DNA from: Thalassobius sp047123305
GTDB taxonomy: Bacteria; Pseudomonadota; Alphaproteobacteria; Rhodobacterales; Rhodobacteraceae
Assembly (NCBI RefSeq): GCF_047123305.1
Contig: NZ_CP138918.1
Location: forward strand, 682,001-746,000
Length of the DNA: 64,000 bases
Direction of reading: 5' to 3'
Position numbers and translations under genes: made by a program. The notes beneath the pieces are model-generated. The model saw only the letters and a program-made list of their open reading frames with translations, ran no database searches and was not told the origin of the DNA. Shown one piece after another: positions 1 through 7,905 of the stretch (within the stretch, counting starts at the first letter, position 1; each line of letters starts with the position of its first letter).

Positions 1-2
1 CC

Positions 3-944
3 GTGCAGGCGCGCCCGCGCCGCTACAGCGAAACGCTGCGCCAATTAATGGGCCGCCTACTGCCCTCCTTCTTGTTTTGGACGGTCTTTTACCTGTTTTA
101 CAGCCTGCTGAAAGCACAGGCCTTTGGCTATTTCCCCACCGCCCTGAGCCAACTGCAAGATGCCTAATACCTGGCTCGCAGCTTCCTTCTTGGGGACGCC
201 AAGTATCACATGCATTTCATCCCGACATTGATCGGAATTCTGCTGTTTTTTCCTTTGTTCAAAGTCGCTTACAAATATCCCGCCCTGGGGCTATCGCTGA
301 TTGGTTTTCTGGCACTTCGCCGGGTGCTAGATGCGGCCCTGTACCAGTCTTTTTGGCAACACGACCTCCTGCCCTACCTGCTGCGCGGCGCCAAAGTCCT
401 GAGTTATATAGGCTATGGCATGGCCGCTGCGACGCTGCTGGCGTTGTTTCACCGCTACACCCCGTTGGAGCGCGCTCGTTGGAGCCGCCTGTTGGCGGCA
501 CTGCTTGTATTTCTGTTCGGCTTCAAGCTGGCCGCAACCGTCCAGGTCATCGAAACCGGGCGTTGGGCCTTTACCAATATCCCGGGCTACTGGGCGGATT
601 TCCTAATGCCAGTTTTGCTCATGGGTCTGTGTCTCAGCCTATCAGGTCGGAGCTGGCCAGCATTGTTGTCGCGCGGTGCGCGGTACGCCTTCGGCATCTA
701 TCTTTGCCACCCGGTTTTTCTGGATCTGGCAGAAATAGCGTTGCACCGGACAGGTCTGTCGCCAATCCAGCTGGTTACCGCAAAAATCGCCTTCACAGTG
801 CCTTCCACATGCCTGTTTGTCTGGAGCCTGGAAAAGACCCGTTGGTTTGCGTGGACCGTGGGCCTCGGCAGGGCCCCGCGACTCCGACATCTTCGTTTTA
901 GAAAGTCCCACACACAGGAGGCAAACCATGCTCACCAACATTGA
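3..944 (+). pseudogene. acyltransferase family 3 / OpgC-like membrane acyltransferase, 3' part, interrupted by an in-frame stop
   Basis: The reading frame is open from the left edge of the window and reads as one multi-spanning membrane protein, but a TAA at 165-167 interrupts it in frame. The residues on both sides (a hydrophobic span ending in TALSQLQDA, then YLARSFLLGDAKYHMHFIP) belong together, because the segment before 'HMHFIP' is typical of acyltransferase 3 proteins that modify sugars, including OpgC, which succinylates periplasmic glucans. An ATG at 210 could restart translation and give 244 residues without the N-terminal half. The 3' end overlaps the STAS gene by 17 bases. A C-to-T change (CAA to TAA) would be enough to create the stop. 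I infer a non-functional or truncated acyltransferase of the polysaccharide cluster. Confidence 0.72.
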
Positions 945-2427
945 AGCGCAAGGAGCACTCACCCTTGTCCAGGTGTCTGCCAATGTGCTGACGTCGGCCG
1001 CTTTGCCCAGCCTGCTCAGGGCCCGGTTGCACATGCAAGATACCGGCCGAAAGGCCATGCTGATAGACCTCAGCCGCATCCGCCGGATCAATCAGTCCGG
1101 CCTGGGCGCGCTGGTCGAGCTTACGGCCGAGTTCGGTGTTTCAGCAGCCATCGGCTTTTATGCCGCTCAAGACAAAGTGGCGCAGACCATTGCCAGATGC
1201 CCCGCAGCCTCCATGCTGCAGGTTTTTGCAACTCTGGACGATGCGCTTGCCAAAGCCCCTTTCAAGGCCAAACAACTCTGCGGCACCAGAGCTGTGGTCC
1301 TTTGTGCCGGCCGCGGCACCCGGATGGGCCCTTTGTGCAGGACCACTCCCAAACCTATGTTGGACTTTCTGGGGAAACCCGTAGTCCATCATCTGCTGGA
1401 TCACCTGTCCAGTTACGGCCTCAATGATGTCATCCTCAATCCCGGCCATCTTGCCGAGGTGATCCATAACGAGTTCCCCGCGCCGCCTCTCGCAGCTTGT
1501 TCTTCCTGAACGAAGGTCGGAAAGACAGAGAGGGGTGGGTGGCACGGCCCCTTGGCTCTGCCTCAACCCTGGCCCGCTTGCAGCGGCAGCACACAGCGTT
1601 TGAAGATAGTTTTTTGTCTTTTGTGGGGACGCGCTGACCGATCTGGACCTTGCCGCGATGATGCGTCACCACCGCGCAACCGATGCGGATGTCACAATTG
1701 CCGCACATCGAAACGCGCCGGAACACATTGAAAAATATGGCATATTGCAGTTATCTGGCGCCAGCAGGGTCTGCGGGTTTCAGGAAAAACCACCACAAAC
1801 CCACGCAGCGTCCAATCTCGCCAGCACCGGCATCTATCTGTTCCATCCCCGCGTGCTGAATGGGCTACAGGACCGCCCCGGTCAGGACATCGCAACCGAT
1901 CTGTTGCCTGCGGTTCTCAATTCCGGCGGCCATATCGAGGCCTTTGATCCACATTTTTGCTGGACCGACATCGGCACCGCCCGGGATTACTTCACCGCAC
2001 TGGTGCGCGCGCTGAAAGAAGAAAACGTCGGCATTCCCGCGGCGGGACTGGCGACGGAATCCTCCAAGTTTGGGCGCCCCCCCCCGCGGCCATACCGCGC
2101 AACCTGAGCATGCGGGGACCGTGCTACATTGCGCCCAGTGCAAAAATTCTGGGCCCCGTTGAGTTTGAAGGCCCGGTGATCCTCGGTGCAGACACCGTGA
2201 TCGAAGGGCCTGCCTACCTCAAGAACACGTTGATGACTCCAAACACCCACGTGCATCCGGGCGCGTGGATTGAAAACATGATTGCCGGCCCTGATTGGGC
2301 CCTTAACCACACTGCCGATCACCCAGCCGATACGGCATCGCCGACAAACTTTACGCCCCTCGATGCAGTTGGGCCTATGGGGCCTCCCGAACTGCCCGGC
2401 GCCGCACAGGAAAGGCAGATATCGTGA
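928..2427 (+). pseudogene. STAS domain - sugar nucleotidyltransferase fusion with three frameshifts
   Basis: An AGGAGG at 916-921 precedes the ATG at 928. Residues 1-105 form a STAS (anti-sigma-antagonist-like) domain with a core reading DLSRIRRINQSGLGALVEL. From about residue 115 a nucleotidyltransferase domain starts (AVVLCAGRGTRMGP, then TPKPMLDFLGKPV), as in NDP-sugar pyrophosphorylases. The frame is lost three times, each by a net loss of one base: between about 1468 and 1500; in the T run at 1610-1615, where seven Ts would restore DSFFVFCGDAL; and between about 2055 and 2086, next to a C9 run. The later pieces show the expected family segments GFQEKP, FCWTDIGTARDY and the left-handed-helix part MRGPCYIAPSAKI. 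The last frame ends at 2427, overlapping the next start. I infer a once intact bifunctional protein, now broken, unless the assembly is wrong. Confidence 0.75.
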
Positions 2428-3179
2428 CGAAACGATCCATTTTTCTGATGCTTTTACTGATGGGGCTGACGGCCCCCGCACAGGCCGAAGACCGATTCTG
2501 GATTCTCTGGGAACGTTATCGTTACAGCGGTGAAAACTGCCCAACCGGGCAAAACTGCGTGTTAAAACGCGATTTTGCCAGCCGTCCTTTGCAGCCCCAA
2601 TACCCCGAAACGATCTATCGTATGTTTGGTGCTGCCGGGCCACGCGGGTTTGCACATGATCCCCCCTCGCTTCATCCCGAGGCCCCGCAGGTCTGTGACC
2701 CCAAGCAAGCGCAACTGGCCGTGGGGTTTGACCCGATCCAGCTGCCGCAATCGTTGAAGATTGAGGCCCTGCGGGGTGTTGACCAGCTGCATGTGGATTT
2801 GCGCAATCTGAAGGCGCCACCGGGTTTCTCAGACAATTTCGGCACGTCGCTTCACCGCCGCTTCGTCGCCACGTTAGAGCGGGCCGGCATTGAAGTGCTC
2901 ACTGAAGAGGAGGTGACCACCGTCCCGGGCCATCCCAAGCTGAGCATTTTCTTTTCCGTCACCGACCCGGACGGTCATTGTGACTACACCTACTCCGTGT
3001 TTGCCAGCCTCTCGCAAGAGGTTTTGCTGGTGCGCGATCTGCGGATCAAAATCACCGCCGGTGTCTGGGCTTATTCGACCGGATCGACAGCAAAGGATCA
3101 TCACGGCACCGAGGAGGATGCTATTTTGCGTGTGGCCGAGGCTTTCATTCGCGATCAGCGCCAGGTAAATCCACGGTAG
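2424..3179 (+). CDS. secreted protein of unknown family in the polysaccharide cluster
   Basis: The protein has 251 residues. The GTG start at 2424 overlaps the TGA of the preceding broken gene (GTGA) and follows a purine-rich AGGAAAGG, so the pair was translationally coupled. Residues 1-21 are a clear Sec signal peptide ending TAPAQA, which places the product in the periplasm. The rest holds a few cysteines (ENC, QNC, VCD, HCD), possibly disulfide-bonded, and a C-terminal half with alternating strands and helices (FVATLERAGIEVLTEEEV). I do not recognise the family. It ends five bases before the glycosyltransferase gene, so it is probably an accessory factor for polysaccharide synthesis or export. 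Confidence 0.75.
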   Translation: MTKRSIFLMLLLMGLTAPAQAEDRFWILWERYRYSGENCPTGQNCVLKRDFASRPLQPQYPETIYRMFGAAGPRGFAHDPPSLHPEAPQVCDPKQAQLAVGFDPIQLPQSLKIEALRGVDQLHVDLRNLKAPPGFSDNFGTSLHRRFVATLERAGIEVLTEEEVTTVPGHPKLSIFFSVTDPDGHCDYTYSVFASLSQEVLLVRDLRIKITAGVWAYSTGSTAKDHHGTEEDAILRVAEAFIRDQRQVNPR

Positions 3180-3183
3180 CCAG

Positions 3184-4962
3184 ATGAGCATGCCCTCTGC
3201 CCCCCCTCCGTATTTCGCCCAGTTTGAAGGTCGGTCTCCGCCAAAATTTGTGCCGATGTCCGCCGCCCGTCAGGCCCTGTGGCAGCTGCTCGCCGGGTGT
3301 TCTGTCGCGGCCGCGGTATGCTATCTGCATTGGCGTTGGGCCAGCAGCCTCAATACTGATGTGATGATGTTCTCCAGCCTTGTTGCCGGCGCCGAAACCT
3401 TCCTGATTTTGGGAATGTTCCTGTTCTATTTTGATATCTGGCAGGAAGGAGATTGCCCCCAGACCCCGCCCCCAACAACACGAGGTGAAGCGCATCTTTC
3501 GCCCGAATCCAAACCGATTTCTGTTGATATCTTCCTCACAACCTACGACGAACCGCCCAGCTATGTTGCCCCCTCGTTACAAGCGGCCCGTGCCGTCAAG
3601 GTGCCCCCGAACACCCGCGTGCAGATCTACCTTCTTGACGACGGAAACCTGCCTGAGATGGCCCGGCTGGCTCAAAAATATGGCGCAACCTATTTGGCAC
3701 GAAAGGAAAACTCCGGCTTCAAAGCGGGGAACTTGCGCAACGGGTTGTTCCACAGCGATGGCGACTTTGTGGTCATTTGTGATGCAGACACACGTCTCTT
3801 CCCGGCGGTTCTGACAAACACATTGGGCTATTTTCGTGACCAACAAGTCGCCTGGGTGCAAACGCCCCATTGGTTTTATGACATCCCACAGGCGCAACCG
3901 ATCGCACAAAGAACGATGCACCTCCCCACGGCCCTGAGGTGGTTCTGCGGCCTTCTGCCCAACCGGTTACACGTGGGCAGAGATCCGTTTTTATCAGACC
4001 CTGCCGTCTTCTTTGATGTCATTCAGCGCCGGCGCAATCGTAATGGCGCTTCTTTTTGTTGCGGGGCGGCATCGTTCCACCGGCGTGAAGCCATTTTTGA
4101 AAACGCCCTGCAGCAGAAAGCCCAAACGACCTCAGCAATCTCGCACAGGCTGCGGACACGCCACAATCTGGCTTGTGCCCCTTTGGAACCGTTCCGCTTT
4201 CATGTTTCAGAAGACCTCTACACGTCAATGCGTTTGCATGCCGCCCCACAGCACAAATGGCGTTCCGTTTACCATCCGCAACCTGAAGCCCGGATGCTTT
4301 CGCCATGGAGTGTTAAGGCCTGGGCAACGCAACGGTTAAAATATGCGGGCGGCAGCTATGACCTGATGTTGCGCGACAACCCGCTCTTTTCACGACACAT
4401 GCCGTGGCGACACAAGCTGCATTATGCAGCAACGTTCTGGTCCTATCTGACCATACTTTGGTTGCCGGTTTTGCTGTTGTCACCGGCCTACTCATTGGTC
4501 ACAGGGATTGCGCCCGTCACGGCCTATTCAACTGAGTTTTTTCTCAAATTCCTCCCCATGGCGACCTTTGCAGAACTAGCGATGATCGCAGGCACCAAGG
4601 GGCATTCATTGCGCAACGGCAGGCTCACCACATTCGCCACGATGCAAATCCAGTTTCAAGCTCTTTGGTTGGTCTTGCGCGGTCGCCGTCCCAGCTTTCC
4701 GCCGACACCCAAAATCCCCTTTCTGGGGACCTCCTGGACCTATCTGCGTCTGCCAGTGGTTTTCATCATAATCCTGACGGGGGCGGCAGCGGCCGGTGTT
4801 GCCCAAACAGTTCTTGGCAGCAGCACACATCCCCCCGCACTTCTGGTGGTCAATCTGTTTTGGTTGACCTGGAACTTATCGTTGCTGTTCCAGTCGTTGA
4901 GTGCCGCGCTGCTAGCACCGCCCCCCCAGAGTCCCCAAATTTCGTCAAAAAATCCTAAATAG
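3184..4962 (+). CDS. cellulose-synthase-like family 2 glycosyltransferase with variant QRLKY motif
   Basis: The protein has 592 residues and is a processive GT2 glycosyltransferase of the inner membrane. Two N-terminal membrane spans (about 28-50 and 60-85) lead into the GT-A domain: TTYDEPP near 118, LLDDG with D152/D153, CDAD with D200 and D202, and SED with D344. The usual Q-x-x-R-W motif that holds the acceptor chain reads Q383-R-L-K-Y387. At least four more spans follow. No PilZ domain is present at the C terminus, so c-di-GMP control as in BcsA is not evident. It starts five bases after the secreted-protein gene and nine bases before a DUF3131 gene. The sugar polymerised cannot be read from the sequence; a beta-glucan is the simplest guess. 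Confidence 0.88.
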   Translation: MSMPSAPPPYFAQFEGRSPPKFVPMSAARQALWQLLAGCSVAAAVCYLHWRWASSLNTDVMMFSSLVAGAETFLILGMFLFYFDIWQEGDCPQTPPPTTRGEAHLSPESKPISVDIFLTTYDEPPSYVAPSLQAARAVKVPPNTRVQIYLLDDGNLPEMARLAQKYGATYLARKENSGFKAGNLRNGLFHSDGDFVVICDADTRLFPAVLTNTLGYFRDQQVAWVQTPHWFYDIPQAQPIAQRTMHLPTALRWFCGLLPNRLHVGRDPFLSDPAVFFDVIQRRRNRNGASFCCGAASFHRREAIFENALQQKAQTTSAISHRLRTRHNLACAPLEPFRFHVSEDLYTSMRLHAAPQHKWRSVYHPQPEARMLSPWSVKAWATQRLKYAGGSYDLMLRDNPLFSRHMPWRHKLHYAATFWSYLTILWLPVLLLSPAYSLVTGIAPVTAYSTEFFLKFLPMATFAELAMIAGTKGHSLRNGRLTTFATMQIQFQALWLVLRGRRPSFPPTPKIPFLGTSWTYLRLPVVFIIILTGAAAAGVAQTVLGSSTHPPALLVVNLFWLTWNLSLLFQSLSAALLAPPPQSPQISSKNPK

Positions 4963-4971
4963 TAGGCCTAA

Positions 4972-6270
4972 ATGCCAAACAACAGTTCTCTGGTCCCCAG
5001 CCTCTTCTTTTTGGCGGGTTTAAGCGCCACCGGCGCCTTGGCGATCTATCTCGATGGCAGCTTTGGCAATGTGACACGCACCGCGAGCTGGAGCGTTTCA
5101 CAAGACACACAAAGAGAACCGCAGCCCGCACGGGGCCTATCGGCGGAGGATCTGGCCTACGCCCGAACGGCTTGGGCTTATTTTGACAAAAATTATCAAC
5201 CTGCAACCGGTCTAATCGATTCCGTACAGGGTTTTCCCGCCGGCACCTTGTGGGATCAGGGCTCATACTTACTGGGCATGATTGCAGCGCGCAGCCTGGG
5301 ATTGATTTCCCAACAAACCTTGGATCAGAGGGCCACCGCGCTTCTTAACAGTTTCACGCGATTGGCCCTGTTTGAGGGACGTTTGCCAAACAAGGTCTAC
5401 AGCACCGTTTCACTGGACATGGTCGATTACGACGGTAACCCGCAACCAGATGGAATTGGTTGGTCAGCATTGGACATCGCCCGCATGTTGTCTGCTCTCA
5501 GGGTGCTCGAACTGCACCACCCGCACCATGGCCCAGATATCCGCGAACTCCTTGGCAATTGGGACCTGTCGGTCATGGCCCGCGATGGCCGCATGATGGG
5601 CAGCGCTCGCATCGACGGGGAGGTGCGCCTGCTGCAGGAAGGTCGGATCGGGTATGAACAATACGGTGCCCGATCTGCCGCAATGTGGGGATTAGATGTG
5701 CTGGTCGCGGCCAATGCGGCCCCGATTTTGCGCTGGCATGACCTCGATGGGATTGAGATACCTGTCGACCTCCGCACCGCGCAGCATTTCGATGCAATCA
5801 CCCCGGTGGCAAGCGATCCGTTTTTCCTGCAAGCGATTGAGATGGGCTTCACCGAGGAGAGCAAGATTCTGGCAGAACGGGTTTTTGACGCGCAACACAC
5901 ACGTTTCAGGCAAACCGGTCAGTTGACGATGGTTTCAGAAAGCAACATCGATCAGCCGCCACATTTTCTTTACAACAGTCTTTTTGGGAACGGCATCGAC
6001 TGGGCTGTGGTCACTGAAACGGGCGAACACTACCCTGAACTCAGGACGATCAGTTTAAAATCTGCCTTCGCTTGGGATGCAATCTACGCCAGTGCCTATT
6101 CACAACAGGTCCTGGAGACCCTGCTGCCCCTTGCAACGCCGGATGGCTGGCCCTCCGGCACCTATGAGGCCGATGGCCAGCTTAACGACATCTACACCGC
6201 CAACACCAACGGTGTCGTGCTGCAAGCCCTATACTACAAGGCTCATGGCCCCATGATGAAATTGCCCTAG
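4972..6270 (+). CDS. DUF3131 protein (glucoamylase-like fold), membrane-anchored or exported
   Basis: The protein has 432 residues. An N-terminal hydrophobic stretch (about residues 6-26, SLFFLAGLSATGALAIYL) looks like a signal anchor. The rest is DUF3131, seen in AWAYFDKNYQPATGLIDSV, TLWDQGSYLLGMIAA, LPNKVYS, GWSALDIARML, EGRIGYEQYGA and the C-terminal DIYTANTNGVVLQAL. DUF3131 belongs to the (alpha/alpha)6-barrel group that includes the glucoamylase-like part of cyclic beta-glucan synthases, and it is often next to GT2 genes. The gene follows the glycosyltransferase by nine bases. A role in trimming or processing a glucan in the periplasm is inference. It is a diverged paralogue of the protein encoded at 7905-9629. 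Confidence 0.88.
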   Translation: MPNNSSLVPSLFFLAGLSATGALAIYLDGSFGNVTRTASWSVSQDTQREPQPARGLSAEDLAYARTAWAYFDKNYQPATGLIDSVQGFPAGTLWDQGSYLLGMIAARSLGLISQQTLDQRATALLNSFTRLALFEGRLPNKVYSTVSLDMVDYDGNPQPDGIGWSALDIARMLSALRVLELHHPHHGPDIRELLGNWDLSVMARDGRMMGSARIDGEVRLLQEGRIGYEQYGARSAAMWGLDVLVAANAAPILRWHDLDGIEIPVDLRTAQHFDAITPVASDPFFLQAIEMGFTEESKILAERVFDAQHTRFRQTGQLTMVSESNIDQPPHFLYNSLFGNGIDWAVVTETGEHYPELRTISLKSAFAWDAIYASAYSQQVLETLLPLATPDGWPSGTYEADGQLNDIYTANTNGVVLQALYYKAHGPMMKLP

Positions 6271-6394
6271 AGAACTGATAGCACGAAAGGCCGCCCTATT
6301 GCACAGTGTTTGGCAGAAGCGACGCATTTCATCTCACAACCAACCTTCGGACACCGCAGCGCCTTCGGGCTTTCCAGAATGGGGCGTTTACCCT

Positions 6395-6649
6395 TCAGTT
6401 CTCTTGCTGTGCTGTAAGGTAGGGCAACGCCGCAGATTTGAAATAATAGGACAGGAGCTGATAATGCGGGACGGTGACCTCTGGCAGCACAGCTGGGGCG
6501 ACGTGATCTTCTTCTGCCACTGGTGGATTGTCCCGCGACGTTTCGGGCGCGCCATCATTTAACTGCGCTTCGAGCCCCTGCAGGAGTTCTTCCACCAATT
6601 GAGCATCTTCGGAGGTAAAACTGTCTGCCAGAGTGGCCTGATGCATCAT
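6395..6649 (-). CDS. small acidic protein coupled to the upstream gene
   Basis: The predicted protein has 84 residues. Its ATG at 6649 overlaps the TGA of the upstream gene (ATGA), which suggests translational coupling and supports a real gene. The sequence is acidic and rich in leucine and glutamate (EDAQLVEELLQGLEAQL), without a signal peptide or obvious membrane span. I do not recognise a family. It is last in a three-gene minus-strand operon with the DUF3131 gene at 7905-9629. Confidence 0.45.
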   Translation of the reverse strand: MMHQATLADSFTSEDAQLVEELLQGLEAQLNDGAPETSRDNPPVAEEDHVAPAVLPEVTVPHYQLLSYYFKSAALPYLTAQQEN

Positions 6650-7905
6650 TTTTCTGCACCAGGCTGCACGGGTTCCTGCTTTACCTCCTCCCCGTGAAGC
6701 GTGGAGGCGCTGGCAACTTCCAAAACAGCAACCGCCGTCCGCATGTCCAAACCCAGATCCTCAATCAGGTAGCGCAGATGCCCGGCCGCAGAATGGGAAG
6801 GGGCCTGCATGGGTTCGGCTTCCATTTCCGCCGACGCCGTTGTGTCCGGAATTGCCACATCCTCCGAAGTTACCTGTGTTTGCAGCTGCCCCGCGTCGAC
6901 CTCTTCAGGGACATTCGCCTCCGTCCGCGTCAAACGATCCAATTCCTGGGCGAGTTGCACAATTAAAGTGTCCAGCGCCGCGGGCGAAGCCGCATTTGCA
7001 TCTGGCAAGCCCGGTTGTGACTCTTGCAATGGGGGCTCCCCAGCTGCCGCCAATTCGGCCAACATCTGTTTCACCGACTGCAGTTCCGCCTCAAGTTCCG
7101 CAACGGTTTTGGCTTCGTCCTCAGCCGGTTGCGGTTCTTGCAATTCCCGCCCAACCGTTGCCAGGCTGGGGGCCAGGACCTGCGGCCGGGCCATCGGTGA
7201 CGACCAACCAGAGTTTTCCGTCAGACGCTGCTGTTCGTCGGGATTGCGCGCATTGGGAACAGGCCAGCTGCGGGGCAACACGCTGTAGTCCTGCCGGTTC
7301 ATAATCCAGCGGAGATAAGCCGTCGTGACAACGAAGCCTCTGAGGGACTGCCTGCTGACCTCCTCACCCCCACGGCGCACGATCAATTCCGTCGCGGTGC
7401 CCAGCAAGGTTTCAAGTTGCGTGTCCAATGGCAGCAGCACCCGATCCGGCACTTGGATTTCTGAAATCCCTTCTGCCAGATAGAAACTGTCTCCTTCGAG
7501 CGCGTCTTCGAATTTGAGCTGCAACTGTCCGCGTTGGGTCAGCAGGATCGAGAGCCCCCCTTTACGTCCCATGCATTCATTGGTCCGCGCTTTGCACACC
7601 ACCTCAAACACATCGACATCTAGGCGTGGATTCGGGGAAAATCTGGCATAGCCGTCTGGATCGAAGCGAAAATATACCCCTTCAACCAGGCCTTCCTGAA
7701 AGGTTGGCCAGCCAAAGGCTCCGCGGAGGGATTGCCGCGCCTCGGTTGCGCCGATTGCAAAGGGAATCGCCGTGTCGACAATGGCATTTTCAGATGCAAA
7801 AGCCTCCTCCGAGCGGAGCAGAATGGCCGTTTGTGCCACCGAACTTTGGGTCGTAACGCCAATGCAGATGCTTAGGCCAACTGTGCTCATAAGAGTAAAT
7901 TTCAT
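6646..7905 (-). CDS. exported protein of unknown family with coiled-coil and acidic linker
   Basis: The protein has 419 residues starting from the ATG at 7905, which shares one base with the stop of the DUF3131 gene (TGATG). A longer frame reaching 8025 exists, but only the 7905 start gives a proper signal peptide (MKFTLMSTVGLSICIGV, cleavage near SSVAQ). The first 220 mature residues look globular and strand-rich (WPTFQEGLVEGVYFRFDPDG, FEVVCKARTNEC with two cysteines). The second part is low complexity, rich in proline, glutamate and alanine, with a short coiled coil (TVAELEAELQSVKQMLAELA). A C-terminal helix region reads LRYLIEDLGLDMRTAVAVL. I do not recognise a family. Coupling to the DUF3131 gene suggests the two work together in the periplasm. 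Confidence 0.72.
   Translation of the reverse strand: MKFTLMSTVGLSICIGVTTQSSVAQTAILLRSEEAFASENAIVDTAIPFAIGATEARQSLRGAFGWPTFQEGLVEGVYFRFDPDGYARFSPNPRLDVDVFEVVCKARTNECMGRKGGLSILLTQRGQLQLKFEDALEGDSFYLAEGISEIQVPDRVLLPLDTQLETLLGTATELIVRRGGEEVSRQSLRGFVVTTAYLRWIMNRQDYSVLPRSWPVPNARNPDEQQRLTENSGWSSPMARPQVLAPSLATVGRELQEPQPAEDEAKTVAELEAELQSVKQMLAELAAAGEPPLQESQPGLPDANAASPAALDTLIVQLAQELDRLTRTEANVPEEVDAGQLQTQVTSEDVAIPDTTASAEMEAEPMQAPSHSAAGHLRYLIEDLGLDMRTAVAVLEVASASTLHGEEVKQEPVQPGAEK

Noticed and set aside
6299..6562. Plus-strand frame of 87 residues after the first DUF3131 gene
   Set aside because: It lacks a ribosome binding site and lies opposite the coupled small acidic gene.
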